Shown piece after piece: positions 8,805 through 16,359 of a stretch of 64,000 nt of DNA. Source of the stretch: Alphaproteobacteria bacterium (GTDB lineage Bacteria; Myxococcota_A; UBA796; GCA-2862545); NCBI GenBank assembly GCA_020632875.1, contig JACKET010000002.1, positions 62,001 through 126,000 of the forward strand. The letters are read 5' to 3'. Under the pieces are notes generated by a model, which did no database searches, was not told where the DNA came from, and saw only the letters and a list, made by a program, of their open reading frames with translations. The position numbers and the translations under genes are program-made. Each line of letters starts with the position of its first letter. The first letter of the stretch is position 1.

Positions 8805-10399
8805 GCGGCCCTCCGGCGACGGCAGGCATAGGGATGCTCACTGGCGGCTTCGAACGCGTCGAGTCCGACGAGCTCGAGCCGTGCGTGCGCCCATTCGTTG
8901 GACGCGAGGTGGACCTTCTCGAGGAAGGTGTGATCCACCAGCGTGGCCTGGCGGAGATCGATGACGACGGCTTCGATGTCCTCGCCCACGTCTGCGAGGG
9001 CGTTGCGGACCGCGAGCAGGTTCGTGAAGACGGCCGGCCCGGCGACGGAGACGAAGAGCTTCGCGCCGTCGCGCTCGACGCGGACGGGGCTGCGGAACAT
9101 CTGCAGCGGGTTGGCGCCGCGGGCGACGTGCAGGGCGAGCTTCACGAGCAAGCCGACGCCGACGCCGACGAGCAGGTCGGTGGCGAGGGTCGTGAGGAAG
9201 GTCACGACGAACACGCCGAGCTGGTCGCTGCCGATCTGCCATGCGTGGCGGAACTCGTTCGGCGAAGCGAGGCGAGCGCCCGTGTAGACGAGCATCGCGG
9301 CGAGGGCGGCCAGCGGGATCTGCTGGAGCAGCATCGGCAGCAGGGCGACGAAGCCGAGCAGCGACACGCCGTGGAAGAAGTTCGACCAGCGGCTGCCGGC
9401 GCCGGCGTCGATGTTCGCCTTCGAGCGGACGATCTCGGAGATCATCGGGAGGCCGCCGATGCACGAGCAGATCAGGTTGCCGACGCCCGTAGCGAGCAGG
9501 TCCTTGTTCAGGTCGGACACCCGCTTCTCGGGGTCCATCGCGTCGACCGCGATGACCGACAGGAGGCTCTCGACGGACCCGACCAGCGCGAACATCACGA
9601 TGTATTTGATCGACGTGGCCGACGTGATCTCCGAGAAGTCGGGGAAGGCCACGGCGTTCAGCAGGCTACCGGGGAGCTGGACCAGGTACTTCGGGCCGAG
9701 CTCGTAGGTGTGGTTCGCGATCGTGTAGGTGTGCGCGTCGCCGAAGTGGAGGACGAGCCCGAGCGGGATGGTCAGCATCAGGGCGACCATTGGCGCGGGG
9801 ACCTTCTTCAGGCCGGGGATGCGCGGCATCAGGATCAGCGTGAGGAGCGAGAGGATGCCGACGAGCAGCACCTCGGGGTTCGCGTCGGCGATGTACGCCG
9901 GGATCTCCATCAGCATCTCGAGCGGCTCGCCGTGGGCGCCCTGCACGCCGAGCATCACCGGGGTCTGCTTGGCGATGATGATGACGCCGATGGCGGCGAG
10001 CATGCCGTGCACGACGGACGGCGGCATGACCGAGGCCACGACGCCGGCGCGGGTCAGGGCGATGATGATCTGGATGACGGCTGCGACGACGCCGACGGCG
10101 AGGGCGCGCTTGTAGCCGATCTCACCGCCGCCGAGCTCGGTCACGGCGCCGAGCGCGATGACGATGAGACCGGCGGCCGGGCCCTTGATGGTGAGCTCGG
10201 CGCTGCCGAGCCAGCTGACGACGACACCGCCGACGATGGCGGTGAGCACGCCCGCGACGGGCGGGAAGCCGCTCGCCATCGAGATTCCGAGGCAGAGCGG
10301 GAGGGCGATCAGGAACACGAGGAAGCCGGAAAGGGCGTCCGAGGCGAGGCTGCCCTCGGCGGGGGGTGCCGATGGCGCGGAGGCGCTGGGCTGCGACAT
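8801..10399 (-). CDS. SulP-family inorganic anion (probable bicarbonate) transporter, first gene of the dab operon
   Basis: A 532-residue protein starting MSQPSASAPSAPPAEG. After a ~25-residue disordered leader come the SulP helices (FLVFLIALPLCLGISMASGFPPVAG, IKGPAAGLIVIALGAV, GLPMISEIVRSKANIDAGAGSRWSNFFHG). A C-terminal ~90-residue STAS-like domain follows (AVVIDLRQATLVDHTFLEKVHL). The GLPMISEIVRSKAN form is typical of the SulP branch often linked to carbonic anhydrase genes. Bicarbonate is therefore the favoured substrate, though sulfate cannot be excluded. A sigma54 promoter lies 37 bases upstream and the stop overlaps the dabA start. Confidence 0.9.
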   Translation of the reverse strand: MSQPSASAPSAPPAEGSLASDALSGFLVFLIALPLCLGISMASGFPPVAGVLTAIVGGVVVSWLGSAELTIKGPAAGLIVIALGAVTELGGGEIGYKRALAVGVVAAVIQIIIALTRAGVVASVMPPSVVHGMLAAIGVIIIAKQTPVMLGVQGAHGEPLEMLMEIPAYIADANPEVLLVGILSLLTLILMPRIPGLKKVPAPMVALMLTIPLGLVLHFGDAHTYTIANHTYELGPKYLVQLPGSLLNAVAFPDFSEITSATSIKYIVMFALVGSVESLLSVIAVDAMDPEKRVSDLNKDLLATGVGNLICSCIGGLPMISEIVRSKANIDAGAGSRWSNFFHGVSLLGFVALLPMLLQQIPLAALAAMLVYTGARLASPNEFRHAWQIGSDQLGVFVVTFLTTLATDLLVGVGVGLLVKLALHVARGANPLQMFRSPVRVERDGAKLFVSVAGPAVFTNLLAVRNALADVGEDIEAVVIDLRQATLVDHTFLEKVHLASNEWAHARLELVGLDAFEAASEHPYACRRRRAA

Positions 10400-10435
10400 G
10401 TGACGACTCTCGAGGTTGAGGCGGCTCGCGCTTAC

Positions 10436-10450
10436 GCAACGCGTGTGCCA
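10436..10450 (-). promoter_or_regulatory. sigma54 (-24/-12) promoter of the SulP-dab operon
   Basis: On the minus strand the site reads TGGCACACGCGTTGC: -24 TGGCAC, -12 TTGC, exact GG-N10-GC spacing. Transcription should begin near 10424, leaving a ~25-base leader before the ATG at 10399. The next gene upstream on the same strand encodes an NtrC-type activator with a GAFTGA loop, the partner such a promoter needs. Confidence 0.85.
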
Positions 10451-10528
10451 GCGAATCGTCCGTGCGGGCGCGCGTCCGCCGCGCACACGTTGATCCCTCC
10501 ACAACGCTCCGATCGGGGGTCCCGCGGC

Positions 10529-10558
10529 CCACGGGGCAACCTCGCGGATCGCCCGTGG
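10529..10558 (-). terminator. Possible hairpin after the response-regulator gene
   Basis: CCACGGG at 10529-10535 pairs with CCCGTGG at 10552-10558 across a 16-base loop, just after the regulator stop at 10580 and before the sigma54 promoter. No T-run follows, so intrinsic termination is uncertain. Confidence 0.3.
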
Positions 10559-10579
10559 CCACGGGTGTGTCGGAACGAC

Positions 10580-11959
10580 TCAGTCGCAGTCTTCCGTATC
10601 GGAGTGGCCCAGGTGCAGGCCCCAGCTCTCGAGCTTGCGGTACAGCGTCTTCCGGCCGATGCCGAGGATGCGGGCGGCCTCGGCCTTGTTCCCGTCGACC
10701 GAGCGCAGCACGGCGAGGATGTGCCGGCGTTCGACCTCGATCAGCGGGAGGAGGGGCTCGCTGCGGCGCTCGACGCGCTCGGGCGGCGTGAAGCCCTGGA
10801 GCCGCGGGGGCAGGTCGGCGGGCATGACCTGGCTCGTGCGGGCGAGCACGGCGGCGCGCTCCATCGCGTTGCGCAGCTCGCGCACGTTTCCCGGCCAGCC
10901 CCACGAGAGCAGGCGGGCGGCGGTCTCGTGGTGGAGCGTGAGGGCCGCGCGCTCGGCCTTGCGGGCGTGCTCTTCGAGGAAGAGCTGGGCGAGCAGCAGG
11001 ATGTCGCCGCCGCGGTCGCGCAGCGGGGGCACGGCGAGGTCGATGACGGCGAGCCGGTAGAACAGGTCTTCGCGGAAACGCCCGTCGCGCACGGACTCTT
11101 CGAGGTCGCGGTGGGTGGCGGCGAGCAGGCGCACGTTCACGGGGATCTCGTTGTCGCTGCCGACCGGGCGCACGACGCCCTCTTCGAGCACCCGGAGCAG
11201 CTTCGGCTGGAGCTCGAGGGGCAGCTCGCCGATCTCGTCGAGCAGCAGCGTGCCGCCGTCGGCCTTGCGGAACAGCCCGGTGCGGGAGCCCGTGGCCCCG
11301 GTGAACGCCCCGCGGACGTGGCCGAACAGCGTGCTCTCGAGCAGATCGGCGGGGATGGCGGCGACGTTCTCGGCCACGAAGGGCTTCTCGGCGCGCCGCG
11401 AGAGGTCGTGGATCTCGCGGGCCACCATCTCCTTGCCGCTGCCGCTCTCGCCGAGGATCAGCACGGTGGCGTCGGTGGCCGCGACAGTCGCGACGGACTC
11501 GCGCAGCCGGGCGATCTCGGGGCTGGTGCCGTCGAGGCGGGACTTGCGCTGCCTGCGGCGCACGTCGACGCGCAGGTGCGCGAGCTCGCGCTTCAGCGAC
11601 CGGAGCTTCGCGGCCCGCTCGACCGCGAGGGTGAGCGTGTCCATCGAGAACGGCTTGGTGAGGAAGTCGTAGGCGCCCGCGCGGATGGCGCCGATCGCCG
11701 TCTCGAGGCTGCCGAAGGCCGTGATGATGAGGACGGGGAGCTCGGGGTCGCGCGACAGCGCGCTCCGGCACAGCGACAGACCGCTGCTGCGCGCGAGGTT
11801 CAGGTCGGTGACGAGCACGTCGACGTTGTGGGTCTCGAGCCACACGTCGGCGTCGTCTGCGGTGGGCACGCCCTTCACGGTGTAGCCGCGCTCGGTGAGG
11901 TCTTCGACGACCAGATCGAGCATCGGGCCGTCGTCTTCGACCACGAGAACGTCAGGCAC
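10580..11959 (-). CDS. NtrC-family sigma54-dependent response regulator
   Basis: A 459-residue protein. Receiver domain 1-120 has acidic pocket Glu8/Asp9/Asp10, phospho-acceptor Asp52 in VTDLNL, and Lys102 in TKPF. AAA+ domain ~145-370 has Walker A GESGSGKE (170-177), GAFTGA sigma54 contact loop (217-222), Walker B GGTLLLDEIGEL and the arginine-finger region. The Fis-type helix-turn-helix is at the end (NKAEAARILGIGRKTLYRKLESWGL). The kinase upstream overlaps it by 8 bases and is its cognate sensor. Its likely target is the sigma54 promoter of the SulP-dab operon immediately downstream, which would make bicarbonate uptake signal-controlled. Confidence 0.95.
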   Translation of the reverse strand: MPDVLVVEDDGPMLDLVVEDLTERGYTVKGVPTADDADVWLETHNVDVLVTDLNLARSSGLSLCRSALSRDPELPVLIITAFGSLETAIGAIRAGAYDFLTKPFSMDTLTLAVERAAKLRSLKRELAHLRVDVRRRQRKSRLDGTSPEIARLRESVATVAATDATVLILGESGSGKEMVAREIHDLSRRAEKPFVAENVAAIPADLLESTLFGHVRGAFTGATGSRTGLFRKADGGTLLLDEIGELPLELQPKLLRVLEEGVVRPVGSDNEIPVNVRLLAATHRDLEESVRDGRFREDLFYRLAVIDLAVPPLRDRGGDILLLAQLFLEEHARKAERAALTLHHETAARLLSWGWPGNVRELRNAMERAAVLARTSQVMPADLPPRLQGFTPPERVERRSEPLLPLIEVERRHILAVLRSVDGNKAEAARILGIGRKTLYRKLESWGLHLGHSDTEDCD

Positions 11960-13364
11960 GCTTCCCTCCCGTCGGCAGGTGCACGACGATGCGGCAACCG
12001 CCTCCGTCGCGGTCCTCGACCGTAACTGCGCCCGCGTGGTCCTGTACGATCTCGGCCACGATGGCGAGGCCGAGACCCGTGCCTTCGCCCGGCGCCTTCG
12101 TGCTGAAGAACGGGTCGAAGACCCGCGGGCGGACCTCGATCGGGATGCCCGGGCCGCGATCCTCGACGACGAGGTGGAGGTGGTCGGAGGGCAGCCCGCG
12201 CTCCGCGGCCTCGTCGCAGTGCGCCGGCTCGATGCGGACCGTCACGGTGGCGTCGGCCGGGCTCGCGTCGATGGCGTTCGCGAGGAGGTTCACGACGACC
12301 TGCTCCAGCGCCTTCGCGTCGCCGTCGACGATGGGCGCGCCCCCGGGGAGGCGGGTCTCGATGGCGACCCCTCGCGCGCGGCCGCGATCGGCCATCATCG
12401 GCGTCGAGCGCCGCACCACCGCGCCGAGATCGAGGGGCGCCAGCTCGAACGTGTCGTCGTGGCGGGCGTAGTCGAGCAGGCGGCGCACGAACGCCGCGAT
12501 GCGATCGGCCTGCTCGTGGATGATGCGGGCGCCGTTGCGCACGCCGTCGGGATTCACGGGACGCTCGAGCCGCTCGGCGCGCCCGACGATCACGCCGAGT
12601 GGCGTGCCGACCTCGTGGGCGAACACCGCGACCGTGCGACCGACGGCGGCGAGCCGGTCGGCGCGGCGGAGCTGGAGCAACACGCGCTGCCGCGCCTCGG
12701 CCTCGGACTGCGCGTGGGCCCGCGCCTCCTCGATCTGCTGGGCCATGCGGTCGACGGCCTCGCCCAGCACGCCGAGCTCGTCCGCGCCGAGGGCCAGTGG
12801 TGGAGCGCGGTACTCGCCCCGCCCGACGGCCTCGAGACGGTGGATGAGCCGGATGACCCGCGACTGGACGAGCGTGCGGCCGACCGCCACCGCGAACGCC
12901 CAGGCCACGAGGGTCGCCACGACGCTCCCCACCGCGTCGGCGAGCAGCGCACGCAGCACGAACGCATCGCGCTCCTGCAGGGGCTCGGTGACCACGACCC
13001 ACTGCGTGCGACCGTCGGTCTCGAGGGGAGCGACGCCTACGACCTGCATCCCGTCGACGTTGCCGGCGGCGACCGGATCGTCCGCGAGGCGGATCGCGAG
13101 GTGCGCGAGCTTCTCGTCGACGCTCTCGAGGTGGGCGCGGGCGCCATCGGCGTCGACGCCTTCGTGGCGGAGCACCTCCGCGAGGCTCAACGCGACGGCG
13201 TCGGCATCGCGCTGCATCTCGAGCTCGATGACGTCGCCCTCGCGCATCGCCGTGGCGACGCCGAACAGCAGCAGCACGAGCACCAAGGCGGGCAGCATCG
13301 CGAGCGCGATGCGGAAGGAGATCTGGTTCATCGGCTTCCGGAGGGAAGAGGTCAGCAGGCGCAT
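11952..13364 (-). CDS. Membrane sensor histidine kinase paired with the NtrC-type regulator
   Basis: A 470-residue protein (a second ATG gives MNQISF, 11 residues in). Helices at ~18-38 and ~142-165 flank a ~100-residue periplasmic sensor region with no recognisable fold. Then come a HAMP-like segment (~170-215), a DHp domain with phospho-acceptor His250 in VFAHEVGTPLGVIVGRAE, and an HATPase domain with NLLANAIDAS (N box), DRGPGIP (G1), FDPFFSTK (F) and GTGLGLAIV (G2). The FAHEVGTPL H-box is the NtrB/ZraS type. The signal is unknown; pairing with the dab operon suggests carbon, pH or anion status. Confidence 0.93.
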   Translation of the reverse strand: MRLLTSSLRKPMNQISFRIALAMLPALVLVLLLFGVATAMREGDVIELEMQRDADAVALSLAEVLRHEGVDADGARAHLESVDEKLAHLAIRLADDPVAAGNVDGMQVVGVAPLETDGRTQWVVVTEPLQERDAFVLRALLADAVGSVVATLVAWAFAVAVGRTLVQSRVIRLIHRLEAVGRGEYRAPPLALGADELGVLGEAVDRMAQQIEEARAHAQSEAEARQRVLLQLRRADRLAAVGRTVAVFAHEVGTPLGVIVGRAERLERPVNPDGVRNGARIIHEQADRIAAFVRRLLDYARHDDTFELAPLDLGAVVRRSTPMMADRGRARGVAIETRLPGGAPIVDGDAKALEQVVVNLLANAIDASPADATVTVRIEPAHCDEAAERGLPSDHLHLVVEDRGPGIPIEVRPRVFDPFFSTKAPGEGTGLGLAIVAEIVQDHAGAVTVEDRDGGGCRIVVHLPTGGKRA

Positions 13365-13384
13365 GGGCGGGTAACATCGGCCAC

Positions 13385-15946
13385 ATGGCGCAACCGCGAG
13401 AGCCCGGCGAATCCGGTCCGTACGAGCCCTCTGAAGACGGCCTCGAGACGCTCGCCCCGGTCGGGGACTGGGACGAGCCCGAGGCGACGCAGACCTCCGT
13501 CGTGCCGAGCGAGCGCTACGAGGCCCTCGGGACCATCGATGCCGGCGGGATGGGCGTCGTGCGACGCGTGCGCGACCGGGTGCTGAACCGCACGCTGGCG
13601 ATGAAGGTGCTGCACCGCGGCCTGGTCGATCATCCCGATGCCATCGCGCGATTCCTCGAAGAGGCGCAGGCGACCGCGCAGCTGCAGCACCCCGGCATCG
13701 TCCCGGTGCACGACGCGGGTGTGCTGCCCGACGGGCGGCCGTGGTTCACGATGCGCGAGATCAAGGGGCGTCGCTTCGGCACGGTGATCCGCGAGCTGCA
13801 CGCCGCGTCGGGCGACCGTTGGGGGGCGACCCCCGACGGCTGGACGTTCCGCCGGCTGGTCGCCGCGTTCCACGACCTGTGCGAGACGGTCGGCTTCGCG
13901 CACGAGCGCGGCGTCGTGCACCGCGACCTGAAGCCCGACAACATCATGGTGGGGGCGCACGGCGAGGTGCTGGTGCTCGACTGGGGCCTCGCGAAGGTGC
14001 TCGGCGCGCCGACCGCCGAGGCGCGCGGCTTCGAGCCCGTCTCGACGGACCGCTCGACCACCGACTCGCTGAAGACCCACATGGGCACGGTCGCCGGCAC
14101 GCCGGCGTACATGGCCCCCGAACAGGCGCGTGGCGAGGTGGATCGAATCGACGCACGGTCCGACGTGTACGCGCTCGGCCCGGTGCTGTACCACGTGCTC
14201 TCGGGGCGGCCGCCGTACGACGGGCGCGACGGTCAGGAGGTGATCGCGCAGGTGCTCTCCGGTCCGCCCACTGCGGTGGGCCGCGGGGCCGCCGAGGCGA
14301 GCTTCGGCTTCGGGCTCGAAGCGGTGGCGCGCACCCGGCAGGGCCCGCCGGTGCCCGAGGCGCTCGTCGACCTCTGCGAGACGGCCATGGCCCGCGAGCC
14401 CGACGAGCGGTACGCCAGCGCGCGGGAGCTCGGCGAGCGCGTGCTCGACTGGCTCGACGGCATGCACCGGCGCGAGCAGGGCCTCGCGCTCGTGTCGCGG
14501 GCGCTCGAGGGCGTGCCGGCCGTCGACGCCACGCGGTCGCGCGCGGCGGCGCTCGATGCCGACGGGCGCGAGCGTCTCGCAGGGCTCGCGACCGCCGCGC
14601 CCGAGGCCGAGAAGGCGGCGGCCTGGGCGCTGCTCGACGAGGCGAACGAGCTCGTGCGGGCCGCGGATCTCGACGACCTGGCCATCGATCGCGCGCTGCA
14701 CGCGGCGCTGCAGGTCGCGCCGGGCCTGCCGGAGGCGCACGCCGCGCTCTGCACGCGCAACCGCGTGCGCCACGCCGAGGCCGAGCGCGCGGGGCGCACC
14801 GAGGATGCGGCCCGGTACGCCGCCGAGCTCGCGCACCACGCGCGCGCCCTGCCGCTCACGCATCCCGACCGGGCCTCCGCCGAGGCCTGGCTCGGCGGGG
14901 AGGGCCGGCTGACGCTCCACACCGAGCCCGCCGGGCTGCCCGTGGCCCTGCACCCCTACGCGACCGTGAACCGGCGCCTGGTGCTCGGCGAGCCGGTCGA
15001 TCTCGGCTTCACACCCGTCGACCGGGCCGTGGCGATGGGCGCCTACCTCGCGGTGCTCGACCCAGACGGCGCAGCCGTGCGGGTGCCCGTGCAGATCGGG
15101 CGCCAGGAGGGCTGGGACACCGTGGATGCCGCCGGCACCCGGCACCCGGTACGGGTCGTCCCCACCGGCCCCAACGAGGTGCTCGTGCCGGCGGGGTGGG
15201 CGCGCCTGGGCGGGGATCCCGACGCGCTCTTCGCGCTGAGGGCGCGGCGGCGTTGGCTCGATGCGTTCGTCGTGCAGCGCTTCCCCGTGACCGTCGGGGC
15301 GTACTTCGAGTTCCTGAACGCCCTGCTCGCGGAGGGCCGTCGCGACGAGGCGCTCGCGCATGCACCGCGCGAACGGCCCGCGAATCCGGGCGAGCGCGGG
15401 GCGCTGCTGGCGATCGAGGGTCCGTCGGGCTTCGCGCCTCCCGCCGGAGGCACCGCCGACTGGGCGGCACGTCCCGACCACCCCGTCACGATGGTCTGCT
15501 GGGCGGATGCCTGGGCGTACGCCGCGTGGCTCGCCCGCACGACGGGGCTGCCGTGGCGCCTGCCGGGCGAGCTCGAGTGGGAGAAGGCCGCGCGCGGCGA
15601 CGACGGGCGCACGTTCCCGTGGGGGTGGTTCGGCGACCCGGCGTGGTGCCACGTCCAGGGCAGCGCGGGATCCCGCCGCCTGCTGCCGGTCGGCTCGTAC
15701 GCGACGGACGAGAGCCCCTACGGCGTGCGGGACTGCGGGGGTGGCGTGCGGGACTGGTGCGCCGAGGTGTTCGGCGAGGATCGGCCGGGCGCCGCGAGCC
15801 CGCCGGGCGATCCGACGGTGCAGCGCGTGTGCCGCGGCGGTGGGTGGGACGATCCGCTCCGGTTCGCGCGGGTCTGCTCGCGCCCCCGCAACTCCGAGGG
15901 CTTCCGCGACCGGCTCATCGGGTTCCGGCTGGTGCGGTCAGTATGA
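13385..15946 (+). CDS. Ser/Thr protein kinase fused to a formylglycine-generating-enzyme-like (SUMF1) domain
   Basis: An 853-residue protein. Kinase ~45-360: glycine loop IDAGGMGVVRRV, catalytic Lys in LAMKVLHRG, HRDLKPDNIMV loop, and DWG in place of DFG (LVLDWGLAK), common in this clade. Middle ~390-600 is alpha-helical, then a PEGA-like beta section (GRLTLHTEPAGLPVALHPY). The C-terminal ~610-853 is an FGE-sulfatase fold with FPVTVGAYFEFLN, WRLPGELEWEKAARG, GVRDCGGGVRDWC and CRGGGWDDP. No transmembrane helix is evident. Kinase-FGE fusions are typical of Myxococcota and Planctomycetes; the FGE part probably binds targets. It starts 21 bases from the divergent histidine kinase start, so they share a control region. 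Confidence 0.92.
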   Translation: MAQPREPGESGPYEPSEDGLETLAPVGDWDEPEATQTSVVPSERYEALGTIDAGGMGVVRRVRDRVLNRTLAMKVLHRGLVDHPDAIARFLEEAQATAQLQHPGIVPVHDAGVLPDGRPWFTMREIKGRRFGTVIRELHAASGDRWGATPDGWTFRRLVAAFHDLCETVGFAHERGVVHRDLKPDNIMVGAHGEVLVLDWGLAKVLGAPTAEARGFEPVSTDRSTTDSLKTHMGTVAGTPAYMAPEQARGEVDRIDARSDVYALGPVLYHVLSGRPPYDGRDGQEVIAQVLSGPPTAVGRGAAEASFGFGLEAVARTRQGPPVPEALVDLCETAMAREPDERYASARELGERVLDWLDGMHRREQGLALVSRALEGVPAVDATRSRAAALDADGRERLAGLATAAPEAEKAAAWALLDEANELVRAADLDDLAIDRALHAALQVAPGLPEAHAALCTRNRVRHAEAERAGRTEDAARYAAELAHHARALPLTHPDRASAEAWLGGEGRLTLHTEPAGLPVALHPYATVNRRLVLGEPVDLGFTPVDRAVAMGAYLAVLDPDGAAVRVPVQIGRQEGWDTVDAAGTRHPVRVVPTGPNEVLVPAGWARLGGDPDALFALRARRRWLDAFVVQRFPVTVGAYFEFLNALLAEGRRDEALAHAPRERPANPGERGALLAIEGPSGFAPPAGGTADWAARPDHPVTMVCWADAWAYAAWLARTTGLPWRLPGELEWEKAARGDDGRTFPWGWFGDPAWCHVQGSAGSRRLLPVGSYATDESPYGVRDCGGGVRDWCAEVFGEDRPGAASPPGDPTVQRVCRGGGWDDPLRFARVCSRPRNSEGFRDRLIGFRLVRSV

Positions 15947-16309
15947 CTCGCGGATCTCGTCGCCGTCGGCGGTGATGACGCACACGAAGTCGGCCTCGGC
16001 CCCGCAGTCTTCGAAGCCGTAGCCGGCCGGCCAGTCGGGGTACGCGACCCAGGTGCGGTCGTCGAGCTGCGCGAGCGGGAAGGACTCGACCAGCGCGCCG
16101 CTCGACCAGAACTCCACCGCAGCCGTGTCGGCCCGGTACGCGTCCATCTCGAACGACAGGCCGTCGGTGTCGCAGGTGATGTCGCAGTCGCTGATGAATG
16201 CGGGGTCGTTGTTCTCGAAGGACGTGTCGCCGGCTCGGTCGTTCTTCCCGAAGAAGAGGCCGCAGCCGGTGAGGGTCGCGATGGAGAGCGTGAGGAGCGC
16301 GATTCGCAT
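15938..16309 (-). CDS. Small lipoprotein of unknown function
   Basis: 123 residues from an ATG with a good ribosome site (GGAGGTCCC then ATG). A classic lipoprotein signal MRIALLTLSIATLTGC gives lipidation at Cys16. The mature part is acidic, has several Cys (DCDITC, EDCGAEADFVC) that may form disulfides, and Trp/Tyr-rich strands. Its end overlaps the kinase gene's end by 9 bases tail to tail. No family recognised. Confidence 0.75.
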   Translation of the reverse strand: MRIALLTLSIATLTGCGLFFGKNDRAGDTSFENNDPAFISDCDITCDTDGLSFEMDAYRADTAAVEFWSSGALVESFPLAQLDDRTWVAYPDWPAGYGFEDCGAEADFVCVITADGDEIRESY

Positions 16310-16359
16310 GGGACCTCCGTGCGCGGCGCAGGTACCCCGGCGTCCCGCCCCCGTCGACC

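Noticed and set aside
8834..12025. 1,063-codon plus-strand frame antisense to SulP and the NtrC-type regulator
   Set aside because: The translation is extremely Asp/Glu/Arg/Gly-rich, a typical mirror of real high-GC genes on the other strand, and the true genes have full motif sets.
13352..15652. 766-codon minus-strand frame opposite the kinase-FGE gene
   Set aside because: No recognised motif, and the plus strand has a complete kinase and FGE domain over the same DNA.
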